From Chromohalobacter nigrandesensis (GTDB taxonomy: Bacteria > Pseudomonadota > Gammaproteobacteria > Pseudomonadales > Halomonadaceae), in NCBI RefSeq assembly GCF_023061285.1, contig NZ_JAKGAM010000001.1, forward strand, positions 124,001 to 188,000: a stretch of DNA of 64,000 nucleotides, given 5' to 3'. Of the stretch, positions 17,626 to 25,648 are shown one piece after another. Position 1 is the stretch's first letter; each line of letters starts with the position of its first letter. Below the pieces are notes generated by a model that saw only the letters and a list, made by a program, of their open reading frames with translations, was not told the DNA's origin and did no database searches. The position numbers and the translations under genes are program-made.

Positions 17626-18795
17626 ATGACGACCACCACCCCCGCGTTGTTGCGCGAATGGCGCCATGCCTTTCATCGCCAGCCGGAAACCGCGTTCGAG
17701 GAACATCGCACCAGCGCGCGCATCGTCGAGATTCTCGAGGACGCCGGTATCGACAAGGTCACCGGCCTCGGCGGCGGCACCGGTATCGTCGCCTGGGTGG
17801 ACGGTCGCCATGGCGGCGAACGTGCCATCGGGCTGCGGGCCGATATCGACGCCCTGGACGTGCGCGAAGCCAACGATGTCGCCCATGCCTCGACGACGCC
17901 CGGCAAGATGCACGCCTGCGGCCACGATGGCCATACCACCATGCTGCTGGGCGCCGCTCGTACACTCGCCCAAGCGCCCGACTTTGCCGGCCGGGTGTAT
18001 TTCATCTTCCAACCGGCGGAAGAAAACGAAGGCGGCGGGCGCGTCATGGTCGAGGAAGGCCTGTTCGAGCGTTTCCCGATGGAAGCCGTCTACGGCGTGC
18101 ATAACTGGCCGGGCATGGCGGTCGGCGAAGCCGCCGTCCACGACACGGCGGTCATGGCGGCCTTCGATATCTTCCGCGTGACGCTCACGGGTCACGGCTG
18201 CCACGCCGCCATGCCGCACTTGGGCAAGGATGTGGTGCTGGCGGCCTGCCAACTGGTCAATCAACTGCAAGGCATCGTCAGCCGGGAAACCCCAGCGCAC
18301 CAGACCGCCGTGATGAGCGTGACTCAGTTTCACGCCGGGGATGCCTACAACGTCATGCCCGAAACGGTGGAGCTGTGCGGCACCGTACGCTGCTTCGACC
18401 CCGAGCTGCGCGACCACCTCGAAACACGTTTTCGGCAGGCGATCGCGGCCATGGCCACCTTCCATGGTCTGGAGGCCGACATCGATTACCAATCGCGCTA
18501 TCCGGCCACCTTCAACACTCCCGCACACGCCGCGCGCTGTGCCGAGGTGCTGGAAGCGCTGCCGGACATTCACCGGGTCCACCGCAACCTGCCCCCCTCA
18601 ATGGCATCGGAAGATTTCGCCTTCATGCTCCAGCAGCGCCCAGGCGCCTATATCTGGCTGGGCAACGGCGAGGACAGCGCGGCGCTGCACAATCCGCATT
18701 ACGACTTCAACGATGCCCTGGCGCCCATTGGGGTGGCGTACTGGACGGCGCTGGCGAGAACGCTTCTAGATCAGTGCGAACGGGACAAACGCTGA
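17626..18795 (+). CDS. M20D amidohydrolase (hippurate hydrolase/IAA-amino acid hydrolase-like)
   Basis: A 389-aa metal-dependent amidase expected to cleave an N-acyl amino acid or similar amide in the cytoplasm. Metal-site motifs are intact: HACGHDGHTT (Cys98, His100), QPAEENEGGG (Glu132/Glu133), GVHNWPG (His159) and a C-terminal HNPHYDFND. The start at 17626 is preferred because AAGGAG lies six bases upstream, whereas the in-frame ATG at 17602 has no ribosome binding site. It lies directly after the permease gene. The 176-bp gap to the next gene suggests a possible separate promoter there. Confidence 0.85.
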   Translation: MTTTTPALLREWRHAFHRQPETAFEEHRTSARIVEILEDAGIDKVTGLGGGTGIVAWVDGRHGGERAIGLRADIDALDVREANDVAHASTTPGKMHACGHDGHTTMLLGAARTLAQAPDFAGRVYFIFQPAEENEGGGRVMVEEGLFERFPMEAVYGVHNWPGMAVGEAAVHDTAVMAAFDIFRVTLTGHGCHAAMPHLGKDVVLAACQLVNQLQGIVSRETPAHQTAVMSVTQFHAGDAYNVMPETVELCGTVRCFDPELRDHLETRFRQAIAAMATFHGLEADIDYQSRYPATFNTPAHAARCAEVLEALPDIHRVHRNLPPSMASEDFAFMLQQRPGAYIWLGNGEDSAALHNPHYDFNDALAPIGVAYWTALARTLLDQCERDKR

Positions 18796-18971
18796 CACGG
18801 CGGCCACACCCAACGACCGCACGCTTTTGCCATACGTTTTTCCATGCATTTTTGCCATACCTTGCGGGGCATGGCCCCGGGCCCCGATGCCCGTTTTCGG
18901 TACAAACGACTCGACGCAAACAACCAATACTCGAACGAACACTTCGCCACAACGACAAATCTGGAGTTGAC

Positions 18972-19874
18972 ATGAACATAGTCGTGATCGGTTTAGGACA
19001 GATGGGCGGCAACATGGCGATGACCCTGCATGGCGCCGGCTTCGCCGTCACGGGGACGGACGTCTCCGACGCGGCGCGGGACTCCCTGGCGGCCCGCGGG
19101 CTGAACGTCACGCCCCTGGACACCCTGCCCGAGGCCGACGTTTACCTGCTCTCGCTACCCACTTCGGCTCATGTCCGCGAGGTGATCGAATCCTCGCCCG
19201 GGCTCCTGCACCAGGTGCCAAAGAGCAGCGTCATCGTCGATACCACGACCAGCGATCCGGCCGTCACTCGCGAGCTAGCCCAGAAGGTAGTCGTGGCCGG
19301 CATCGAGTGGCTCGACGCGCCGGTGAGCGGCGGCCCAGCGGGCGCGGCGTCCGGCGCCCTCGGCATGCTGCTGGGCGGGGAGCCGGCCACCATCGAGCGG
19401 CTCGCCCCCATGCTCGAGGCGATGTCGGCGCGCTATACCCACGTCGGCCCGGCGGGCAGCGGTCATGTCGTCAAGCTGGCCAACAACTATCTCTGCGCAG
19501 CCCACCTGCTCACCACGGCCGAGGCGGTCACTCTGGCGGCCCGCGCCGGGGTGGACCCGGCGGCCTGCCTGGCCGGGCTGAACAGTAGCTCCGGGCGCAG
19601 TGCCGTCAGCGAGGTCAACTTCCCCAAGTGGATTCTTTCCGACGCCTTCGACTCGGGGTTCACGACCGGCCTGATGCGCAAGGACCTACGCCTGGCGCGC
19701 GACGCGGCCCACCACATGGAGCTCCCGCTGGAGCTGCTGGAGCAAGTCGTGGCGCGCTGGCATGACGATCCGGCCGGCCTGCCCGACAGTGCCGATTTCA
19801 ATCGTATCACCGACACCATCCTGGCCCTGGCGCAAACGGATGCCCCCTTCTCCAATCAGGAGGAAACACGATGA
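18972..19874 (+). CDS. 3-hydroxyisobutyrate dehydrogenase-like oxidoreductase
   Basis: A 300-aa beta-hydroxyacid dehydrogenase of the HIBADH/tartronate semialdehyde reductase family. It shows the N-terminal NAD(P) motif VIGLGQMGGNMA, the substrate-binding DAPVSGGPAGAASGALG signature and the catalytic-lysine block GSGHVVKLANN. The true start is the ATG at 18972 with GGAG upstream; the open frame extends much further 5' but that part is out-of-frame translation of the amidohydrolase gene. Its stop overlaps the aldehyde dehydrogenase start by 4 bp, so the two enzymes are coupled and may act in sequence on a hydroxyacid/semialdehyde intermediate. Confidence 0.85.
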   Translation: MNIVVIGLGQMGGNMAMTLHGAGFAVTGTDVSDAARDSLAARGLNVTPLDTLPEADVYLLSLPTSAHVREVIESSPGLLHQVPKSSVIVDTTTSDPAVTRELAQKVVVAGIEWLDAPVSGGPAGAASGALGMLLGGEPATIERLAPMLEAMSARYTHVGPAGSGHVVKLANNYLCAAHLLTTAEAVTLAARAGVDPAACLAGLNSSSGRSAVSEVNFPKWILSDAFDSGFTTGLMRKDLRLARDAAHHMELPLELLEQVVARWHDDPAGLPDSADFNRITDTILALAQTDAPFSNQEETR

Positions 19875-21433
19875 ACGCTCTCAATACCACAGCCGTCGAG
19901 CGCGTCACCGAGCTGTTGGCCACGCTGGACATGCAGGCCGACACGAATGCCGACACGCCCCTGAGCAACTGGGTCGCGGGGGAATTGGCACCCGGCCAGG
20001 GCGAGGGGATCGAGCTGCTCGACCCCGTGACCGGACTGCCGCTGATCGGTTATCTCGATGCCGGCGCCGAGCTAGTGGCCAGCGCCGTGGAAGCGGCCAC
20101 CCTCGGCCAGCAGGAATGGATGTCGCTGACCGCCAGCGAGCGTGGGCGACGCATGACGGCGGCGGCCTGGGCGCTACGCGGCCATGAAGAGACCCTCGCT
20201 CAACTGGAAAGCGTGGTCGCAGGCAAGCCCATTCGCGACTGCCGGGGCGAGGTGAACAAGGTCCGCGAGATGTTCGAGTACTACGCCGGCTGGTGCGACA
20301 AGCAGCATGGCGAGGTGATTCCGGTACCCACCTCGCACCTCAACTATGTTCGCCATGTGCCGTATGGCGTGGTCGGTCAGATCACGCCGTGGAACGCGCC
20401 CATGTTCACCTGTGCCTGGCAACTGGCGCCGGCAATCGCCGCCGGCAACGGAGTCGTGCTAAAGCCGTCGGAAATGACGCCGTTCTCGTCGGTGGCAATC
20501 GCCATGTTGATGGAGCGCAGCAGCTTGCCCAAGGGACTGATCAACATCGTCAACGGCGTCGGCCCGACCACGGGCACGGCACTCACCGGCCATGACGACA
20601 TCAGCAAGCTAGTGTTCGTCGGCTCCCCTGAAAGTGGCCGACGCATCGCCCAAGCAGGTGCCGCGCGTCTGGTGCCCAGCGTGCTGGAGTTGGGCGGCAA
20701 GTCGGCCAACATCGTGTTCGACGATGCCCGGCTCGACGATGCCGTGGCCGGGGCCCAGGCGGCGATCTTCGCCGCCGCGGGTCAGAGTTGCGTCGCGGGG
20801 TCTCGCCTACTGGTACAGCGCGAGGCGTTCGAGGAGGTCTGCGAGCGTCTGGCGCGCGCCGTAGAGGAAATCACCGTAGGGCTGCCCAGCAACGAAGCAA
20901 CCCAGATGGGCCCGATACAGAACGCCAAGCAGTATCAGCACATCACCTCTATGATCGAGACGGCCTGCCAGCACGGCGCGCGTCTCTTGTGTGGCGGTCA
21001 ACGCCCGACGAACTTGCCTACGGAAGCCGAGGGCTATTTCCTGGCACCCACGGTCCTGGCGGACGTCACGGAAGAAATGGCCATCGCCCGGGAGGAAGTG
21101 TTCGGCCCGGTGCTGGTCGTCATGCCGTTCGATACCGAAGAAGACGCCGTGCGGATGGCCAATGCCACGCGCTTCGGCCTGGCCGGCGCCGTCTGGACCC
21201 AGGACCCGGCTCGCGCCCATCGCGTCGCGGCTCGCCTGCGGGCGGGCACGGTATGGATCAACAGCTACAAGGCGATCAACGTCATGTCGCCATTCGGCGG
21301 TTTCGGCGACAGCGGCTTCGGGCGCTCCAGCGGCTTGGAAGGACTCAAGGAATACACCGTGGCACAGAGCGTATGGGTGGAAACCGCCCCCACCGCCAGC
21401 GTCGCCATGGGCTATGGCAGCGGCGTGGGCTGA
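19871..21433 (+). CDS. NAD(P)-dependent aldehyde dehydrogenase
   Basis: A 520-aa aldehyde dehydrogenase. Key residues are visible: Asn175 in ITPWNAP, Lys198 in VLKPSE, Glu273 in LELGGKSAN and the nucleophile Cys307 in GQSCVAG. The N-terminal 35 residues are an extension relative to many family members. The ATG overlaps the upstream dehydrogenase stop (ATGA). It probably oxidises an aldehyde released in the catabolic pathway encoded by this cassette. Substrate specificity cannot be deduced. Confidence 0.88.
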   Translation: MNALNTTAVERVTELLATLDMQADTNADTPLSNWVAGELAPGQGEGIELLDPVTGLPLIGYLDAGAELVASAVEAATLGQQEWMSLTASERGRRMTAAAWALRGHEETLAQLESVVAGKPIRDCRGEVNKVREMFEYYAGWCDKQHGEVIPVPTSHLNYVRHVPYGVVGQITPWNAPMFTCAWQLAPAIAAGNGVVLKPSEMTPFSSVAIAMLMERSSLPKGLINIVNGVGPTTGTALTGHDDISKLVFVGSPESGRRIAQAGAARLVPSVLELGGKSANIVFDDARLDDAVAGAQAAIFAAAGQSCVAGSRLLVQREAFEEVCERLARAVEEITVGLPSNEATQMGPIQNAKQYQHITSMIETACQHGARLLCGGQRPTNLPTEAEGYFLAPTVLADVTEEMAIAREEVFGPVLVVMPFDTEEDAVRMANATRFGLAGAVWTQDPARAHRVAARLRAGTVWINSYKAINVMSPFGGFGDSGFGRSSGLEGLKEYTVAQSVWVETAPTASVAMGYGSGVG

Positions 21434-21496
21434 CAACGACAGACCGGCAGTCAGGCGCATCTGGCTGCCGGTCCTGAACCTGGCTAGCTGCCAGCC

Positions 21497-22423
21497 TCAA
21501 TGGCCGGCCCCCTGCCGCGAGTTGAATGCCCGCATCCAGCGCTCGAGATGCCGCAATAACTGCAGGCCTGCCTTCGGCATGCGCCGACCGATCCGGGTGA
21601 CGATATGCGCATGGGCCTGACGAAAGCGCTCACAATCGACGGCACGTGCCACGAGCGCACCGTCCTCCAGCTCCCGGGCGGCCGCGAAGGCCGGCAGCAG
21701 CGTAAGCGTGAGTTCAGACCTGGCGGCATGCAGCAAGACAGAAAGCGAGTTGGTCTGCATCGTGACGTGCTGCCCCAAGCCCGCCTCGCGAAAGCCCTCG
21801 TCGACCAACTGACGCACCCCGTGGCCGGTACGCCATAACGCCATGGGATGCTCGCTGAGCGCGGCGAGAGACACTTCATGCTCGGCAGCCGCCAAAGGAT
21901 GCTCTGGCGACATCAGCGCCACCAGCGGCTGACGGCTGGAATGCCAGAAACGCAGTTGCGGATGCAGCCGCTCGTGATACATCAAGCCAATATGGGCCTC
22001 GTCCTCGACTACCGCCTCGATGATGTCGCTGGTACTGCCCGTATCCACATCCAGACGGACACCGCGATACCGCTCGGTAAACGTCCGCAACGGCGTATCG
22101 AGAAGATCCCCGACGAAACCCTCACCGACCGTCAGCGAGAGATGACCGGTTTCCAGCCGCTGGTAGGCATCCAGCGCCTCACTGAAGTTATCATCGAGTG
22201 CCGCGCGTTTGCGGCAGTAATCCAGCAGCATTTGACCGACTGGCGTCGGCACTACGCCTTGACGCGAACGCTCCAGCAGCGGCGCGCCAAGCGCCTCCTC
22301 GATCAATGAAAGCTGGCGACTGACCGCCGACGGCGCAATGTCCAGCCGCGCAGCCGCCTGACGTACCGACCCCGCCTCGATCGTTACCTGGAAGTACACT
22401 AACCGCTGGTGGGGAATATCCAT
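21497..22423 (-). CDS. LysR-family transcriptional regulator
   Basis: A 308-aa LysR-type regulator with an N-terminal winged helix-turn-helix (SVRQAAARLDIAPSAVSRQL, about 18-37, then SLIEEALGAPLLERS) and a C-terminal effector-binding domain. It is convergent with the aldehyde dehydrogenase gene rather than divergent from the genes it might control, which is less usual for LysR regulators. It is the only regulator in the cassette and so the natural candidate to control the 16.3-21.4 kb genes in response to their substrate. Confidence 0.85.
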   Translation of the reverse strand: MDIPHQRLVYFQVTIEAGSVRQAAARLDIAPSAVSRQLSLIEEALGAPLLERSRQGVVPTPVGQMLLDYCRKRAALDDNFSEALDAYQRLETGHLSLTVGEGFVGDLLDTPLRTFTERYRGVRLDVDTGSTSDIIEAVVEDEAHIGLMYHERLHPQLRFWHSSRQPLVALMSPEHPLAAAEHEVSLAALSEHPMALWRTGHGVRQLVDEGFREAGLGQHVTMQTNSLSVLLHAARSELTLTLLPAFAAARELEDGALVARAVDCERFRQAHAHIVTRIGRRMPKAGLQLLRHLERWMRAFNSRQGAGH

Positions 22424-22531
22424 TGCTCATAACCCGATCGATTGCCTGGCGGAACGCTAACCACAGTATCTCAGTGTCAGGCACCGCCGTCATCGCCACG
22501 CTGGTACCGACGCTCGCCCCACACACGAAAA

Positions 22532-22550
22532 CGGCCCCAAAAAGGGGCCG
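22532..22550. terminator. Rho-independent terminator downstream of wzb
   Basis: CGGCCCC-AAAAA-GGGGCCG, identical to the hairpin at 16137-16155 and with the same left flank. Read on the minus strand it lies 36 bp after the wzb stop and is followed by TTTT. It also lies between the divergent wzb end and the lysR 5' region. Confidence 0.78.
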
Positions 22551-22585
22551 TTATTCATTCATCACAACATTATTTGAAATCGGAT

Positions 22586-23026
22586 CTACAACTTTCCCGC
22601 CCAGGCCTCGGCCGCGTTAACCAATTGCCGATGAATATGCGTGAACGCCTCGTCGCTCTTGCCGTAAGGGTCGGAGATCTCGGGGTTGGCCAGCCAGCGC
22701 CCGAACAGCATGGTCTTGCCAAACGCCGAGGGTAACAACTCGCCCACCGCGCGGCGTTGGCGTTCCGTCATCACCAGGACCAAATCCGACTCGCGCAGCA
22801 TCGTCTCATCGATCTGGCGTGCCGAGTGCGCCTTGAGCGCCTTGGCAAGTTCCGGCTGATCGGCCTCCGCCAATGCGCGGGAATGCGCTTCGACGCCCTC
22901 GCCCACCCGCGCACCAAGGCCCGCCGTGGTGATCATTCTTTCGGGGTACTGCCGCTGCAACAGCGCCGCCGCCACCGGGCTGCGACAGATATTGCCCGTA
23001 CATACCACCAGAATACGCTTGAACAT
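22586..23026 (-). CDS. wzb: Low-molecular-weight protein tyrosine phosphatase (Wzb-like)
   Basis: A 146-aa phosphatase expected to dephosphorylate the C-terminal tyrosine cluster of Wzc. The P-loop CTGNICRS (Cys9-x5-Arg15) and the general-acid loop SDPYG (Asp119) are intact. The ATG at 23026 gives the standard N-terminus MFKRILVVCTGN; a longer frame to 23113 adds non-homologous sequence. In most capsule operons wzb sits between wza and wzc, but here it is about 11 kb away, beyond the catabolic cassette, as a single gene with its own terminator. Confidence 0.92.
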   Translation of the reverse strand: MFKRILVVCTGNICRSPVAAALLQRQYPERMITTAGLGARVGEGVEAHSRALAEADQPELAKALKAHSARQIDETMLRESDLVLVMTERQRRAVGELLPSAFGKTMLFGRWLANPEISDPYGKSDEAFTHIHRQLVNAAEAWAGKL

Positions 23027-23149
23027 CAACGCCGCACCCCATTTCGCTTTGCACAACGCCCTATCGTGACGCCAAGGCGCTCCAACAGGAAGATGAAAAA
23101 CCTCGCCAGCCAAGCATGGTCGCGCTCATCCCCCAGCCACAAACAACAA

Positions 23150-23420
23150 CGGCCCCAAAAGGAGCCGTCTAAAATGTCGTTCATTACCAATTCACTGCCA
23201 CTAATATCTATTCACAACCTGGTGGGTGCTCTTGTAGGAGGGACTTCAGTCGCGATTGTGTTAACGCGAGCGTCACGCGATCAGTGCGTGCCTTCCTCGC
23301 GCAATTCTTCCACATCGGCTACTGTCAGTCCCGTGGCCTCGGCGATCTGTTCATCACTGAGTACACCCAGCTTGATCAGATTGCGGGCGATCTTCTCGAT
23401 GCCCCGTTGTTCGCCTTTGT
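23150..23420. repeat. Direct repeat copy 1: terminator, REP-like element and rpn 3' end
   Basis: This ~270-bp segment recurs nearly unchanged at 24420-24690 in the same orientation. It contains an imperfect hairpin (23150-23167), a REP-like stretch (ttgtaggagggacttcagtc near 23233) and the 3' end of an Rpn-family gene. The two copies flank the vapBC pair, so recombination between them would delete it. Confidence 0.8.
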
Positions 23421-23694
23421 TTAGACCCAACTGCTCGCCTTCTTCACGACCTTCCCGTTTGGCGTCGTTGAGCAGCGACACTTCATCTCTAAGCGCCCGT
23501 TCCCGCACGAACGCCAGGCGGCGAGCTTCTTCATCGGCGCTGAGTTCGCGGATGCGGCTCATCGCTTTTTTGACCGGTTCATGGGCAATATTGGCCATGG
23601 TGAGTTCCTCCTGCCAGTGCTTGAAGAAGGTATCCAGGTTCTCCGCTGCAGCCACATTGCTGGGGTTGAGCCGTGCGGCCTGGACCATTGACAA
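23281..23694 (-). pseudogene. Truncated Rpn/PD-(D/E)XK nuclease-family transposase, C-terminal remnant
   Basis: A 137-aa open frame corresponding only to the C-terminal part of the 'putative transposase' Rpn/PDDEXK family, whose intact members are about 290-330 aa. It has the charged helical region (RRLAFVRERALRDEVSLLND) and the conserved tail (EQIAEATGLTVADVEELRE) also found in the intact copy at 24552-25544. The N-terminal nuclease core is missing; upstream sequence is instead the vapBC promoter. It may be transcribed but should have no nuclease activity. Confidence 0.75.
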
Positions 23695-23716
23695 CCTTCT
23701 TGAGCCTCACTACATT
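23688..23716 (+). promoter_or_regulatory. vapBC promoter
   Basis: TTGACA (23688-23693) and TACATT (23711-23716) are separated by 17 bp, a good sigma-70 pattern, 36 bp before the vapB start. The -35 hexamer is the full consensus; the -10 matches at four of six positions or better depending on alignment. Confidence 0.6.
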
Positions 23717-23717
23717 G

Positions 23718-23738
23718 GGATATACCTATACGATATCC
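23718..23738. promoter_or_regulatory. Candidate VapB(C) operator palindrome
   Basis: GGATAT and ATATCC form a 6-bp inverted repeat with a 9-bp spacer that itself overlaps TATA-CC-TATA (23721-23730). It sits directly after the -10 element and before the vapB ribosome binding site, the expected place for autorepression by a VapBC complex. Confidence 0.55.
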
Positions 23739-23751
23739 TAAGGTGACGGTC

Positions 23752-23982
23752 ATGCCTCAAGGTTCCGTTTTCCAATCCAATCGCAATCAAGCCATACGTC
23801 TCCCCAAAGCAAGCGCCCTTCCTGAGGGGGTAAAGCGTGTCGAGATCATCTCCATCGGCAGGACGCGCATCATCGTCCCAGCGGGAGAATCATGGGATAG
23901 CTGGTTCGACGAACCTAGCGCCACGGCGGATTTCATGTCCACGCGTGAGCAACCGGAGGATCAGCGCCGGGAAGCGTTCTAA
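23752..23982 (+). CDS. vapB: VapB-type antitoxin (AbrB-like)
   Basis: A 76-aa antitoxin with the typical VapB opening MPQGSVFQSNRNQAIRLPKA, an AbrB/SpoVT swapped-hairpin DNA-binding fold, and a C-terminal acidic tail that would bind the toxin. The ATG at 23752 has AAGGTG upstream; a GTG nine bases earlier lies within that ribosome binding site. Its stop overlaps the vapC start by one base (TAATG). Confidence 0.9.
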   Translation: MPQGSVFQSNRNQAIRLPKASALPEGVKRVEIISIGRTRIIVPAGESWDSWFDEPSATADFMSTREQPEDQRREAF

Positions 23983-24392
23983 TGCTGAAATACATGCTCG
24001 ACACCAATATTTGCATTTATACGATCAAGAACAAGCCTCCCTCGATGCGGGAGATCTTCAAGCGCCACCACAGTCAGATGTGCATCAGCTCCATCACGCT
24101 GATGGAACTCGTCTATGGCGCGGAGAAATCCAGCAATCCCGAGCACAACATCGCCGTCGTCGAAAGCTTCGCAGCGCGCCTGGAAGTTCTGCCTTACGAT
24201 AACGATGCCGCTGCCCATACTGGCCAACTAAGAGCCGAACTCGCAAAAGCCGGCACCCCCATCGGGCCTTACGATCAGATGATCGCGGGTCATGCACGCT
24301 CACAGGGCCTGATTGTCGTCACCAACAACCTACGTGAATTCGAGCGAGTTTCGGGTCTGCGCCTAGACGACTGGACGACTTATATCCCATGA
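23982..24392 (+). CDS. vapC: VapC-type PIN-domain ribonuclease toxin
   Basis: A 136-aa PIN endoribonuclease that inhibits translation when free of its antitoxin. The acidic metal site is visible: Asp7 in MLDTNIC, Glu42 in LMELVYG, Asp98 in IGPYDQMI, and the TNNLREFERV segment near 114-123. VapC toxins with this TNN-REF signature typically cleave initiator tRNA, but that is a family statement. Its coupling with vapB and the shared promoter make an intact toxin-antitoxin module. Confidence 0.92.
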   Translation: MLKYMLDTNICIYTIKNKPPSMREIFKRHHSQMCISSITLMELVYGAEKSSNPEHNIAVVESFAARLEVLPYDNDAAAHTGQLRAELAKAGTPIGPYDQMIAGHARSQGLIVVTNNLREFERVSGLRLDDWTTYIP

Positions 24393-24419
24393 GGCGGCTC
24401 GCCGCCCCAGAAACGAAAA

Positions 24420-24438
24420 CGGCCCCGAAAAGGAGCCG
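24420..24438. terminator. Terminator between convergent vapC and rpn genes
   Basis: CGGCCCC-GAAAA-GGAGCCG, a stem with one mismatch, flanked by AAAA on the left and TCTAAAA on the right. It lies 28 bp after vapC on the plus strand and downstream of the intact rpn gene on the minus strand, where it is followed by TTTT. It could serve both. It is part of the duplicated segment. Confidence 0.6.
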
Positions 24439-24690
24439 TCTAAAACGCAGTTCATTACCAATTCGCTGCCACTAATATCTATTCACAACCTGGTGGGTGC
24501 TCTTGTAGGAGGGACTTCAGTCGCGATTGTGTTAACGCGAGCGTCACGCGATCAGTGCGCGTCTTTCTCGCGCAATTCTTCCACATCGGCTACTGTCAGT
24601 CCCGTGGCCTCAGCTATCTGTTCATCACTGAGTAAACCCAGTTTGATCAGGTTGCGGGCGGTCTTCTCGATACCCCGTTGCTCACCTTCC
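24421..24690. repeat. Direct repeat copy 2: terminator, REP-like element and rpn 3' end
   Basis: Second copy of the 23150-23420 segment, offset by about 1270 bp, with only scattered substitutions (for example around the rpn stop codon). A short third piece of the same sequence lies at 25615-25648, upstream of the intact rpn gene. Confidence 0.8.
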
Positions 24691-25544
24691 TGAAGGCCTT
24701 CTTGGAGACCTTCTTGGAGACCTTCTTGGAGACCTTCTTGGCGGCCTTTTTCTTCCCACCGCTCGGGCCATTGCTTGATGCGTTCTGCCAACATGTCGTG
24801 TACCTCGTGTAGATCCTGTAACTCGTTGAACTCGGGCAGTTCCATCCCCGGTGCCCGGTTGGGCAACAACACGCGGCGTATCCACACCACGAAGGCCCGG
24901 CGAAGTCCGGTTTGCTCGGGTGCCTTGAGCCACTCGACCAGCGTGCCCAGCACCTCCAGCATGTCTTGCTCGTCGCGGTTGTGCTCCAGTCGAAAGAGCG
25001 CAGCAGCCACGTTGCGCATGTGATCCGACCACTCAGGATCGCTGATGACTGCCCCTTCGTCGAGAAGCAGATAGGCCAAGTCCGGCCGGTAGCGTTCGAG
25101 CCCTCCGGGTACCTGTTCGACCAGGTCCGCCACGTTTTGTGCCGCCGTCCAGCGCCTCTCCCCATTGTAGAGCACAATCGGCAATACCGGCGGTAGCTTG
25201 CCGTTGGGGGTAAAGGCCTCCTGACGAATCAAGTCCTGATAGAGCAGTCCCAGGTAGGTCATGACTCGCACGGCCATGAATTTATCGACGCTCGACTGGA
25301 ACTCGAGCAGCAAATAAACATAGAGCCAGTCGTCGCCCCAGCGCACTCGCCAGATGACATCGTCCTCGCGATCCCGCAGATCTTCGGTGATGTAGGAGCC
25401 GCTGACCTTCTCCAGTGTCGAGAAGTCGAGTTGTTCCACCCAGGCTTCCTTGACGAACCCGGTCAGCAGATCTCGCACCATCTCGGGGTGAGAGAACAAC
25501 AGCTTATAGCTGTGGTCGTGAGGGTGGTGGGGGTGACTCGCCAT
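24552..25544 (-). CDS. Rpn-family recombination-promoting nuclease/putative transposase
   Basis: A 330-aa protein of the Rpn/PD-(D/E)XK family. The start HDHSYKLLFSHPEMVRDLL and the core DDWLYVYLLLEFQSSVD (with ExQ motif) match the nuclease fold; family members promote RecA-independent recombination. The C-terminal quarter contains a low-complexity QEGL repeat (about residues 268-285) encoded by a tandem 12-bp DNA repeat near 24694-24740, followed by the conserved tail EQIAEATGLTVADVEELRE. It is the intact version of the truncated copy at 23281-23694. It stands alone, convergent with vapBC. Confidence 0.85.
   Translation of the reverse strand: MASHPHHPHDHSYKLLFSHPEMVRDLLTGFVKEAWVEQLDFSTLEKVSGSYITEDLRDREDDVIWRVRWGDDWLYVYLLLEFQSSVDKFMAVRVMTYLGLLYQDLIRQEAFTPNGKLPPVLPIVLYNGERRWTAAQNVADLVEQVPGGLERYRPDLAYLLLDEGAVISDPEWSDHMRNVAAALFRLEHNRDEQDMLEVLGTLVEWLKAPEQTGLRRAFVVWIRRVLLPNRAPGMELPEFNELQDLHEVHDMLAERIKQWPERWEEKGRQEGLQEGLQEGLQEGLQEGEQRGIEKTARNLIKLGLLSDEQIAEATGLTVADVEELREKDAH
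24694..24740. repeat. 12-bp tandem repeat inside the rpn gene
   Basis: About three and a half copies of a 12-bp unit (gaccttcttgga on the plus strand) encode the repeated QEGL residues. Copy number in such units can change by slippage without shifting the frame. Confidence 0.75.
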
Positions 25545-25614
25545 ACACGCTCCTGTCTCTATCCTAGAAGCCTACCGCGTTGCGGGCACCTGCGACAGAG
25601 AATATCGCGAATAA

Positions 25615-25648
25615 ATTCGCTACCACTAATGTCTATTCACAACCTGGG
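25615..25648. repeat. Partial third copy of the REP-like flanking sequence
   Basis: The sequence attcgctaccactaatgtct and the following cacaacctgg match the 5' part of the two long direct repeats at 23180-23225 and 24450-24495. It lies in a 190-bp gene-free stretch upstream of the rpn gene and is preceded by a cgcgaat/attcgc inverted repeat. Confidence 0.6.

Noticed and set aside
18375-18971. 5' extension of the HIBADH-like reading frame
   Set aside because: It overlaps the amidohydrolase gene in another frame and lacks family similarity; the ATG at 18972 has a ribosome binding site and the NAD-binding motif follows at once.
24694-24740. Short tandem repeat considered as a CRISPR-like array
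   Set aside because: The 12-bp units have no spacers and are in frame in a protein-coding gene. No CRISPR array was seen anywhere in the window.
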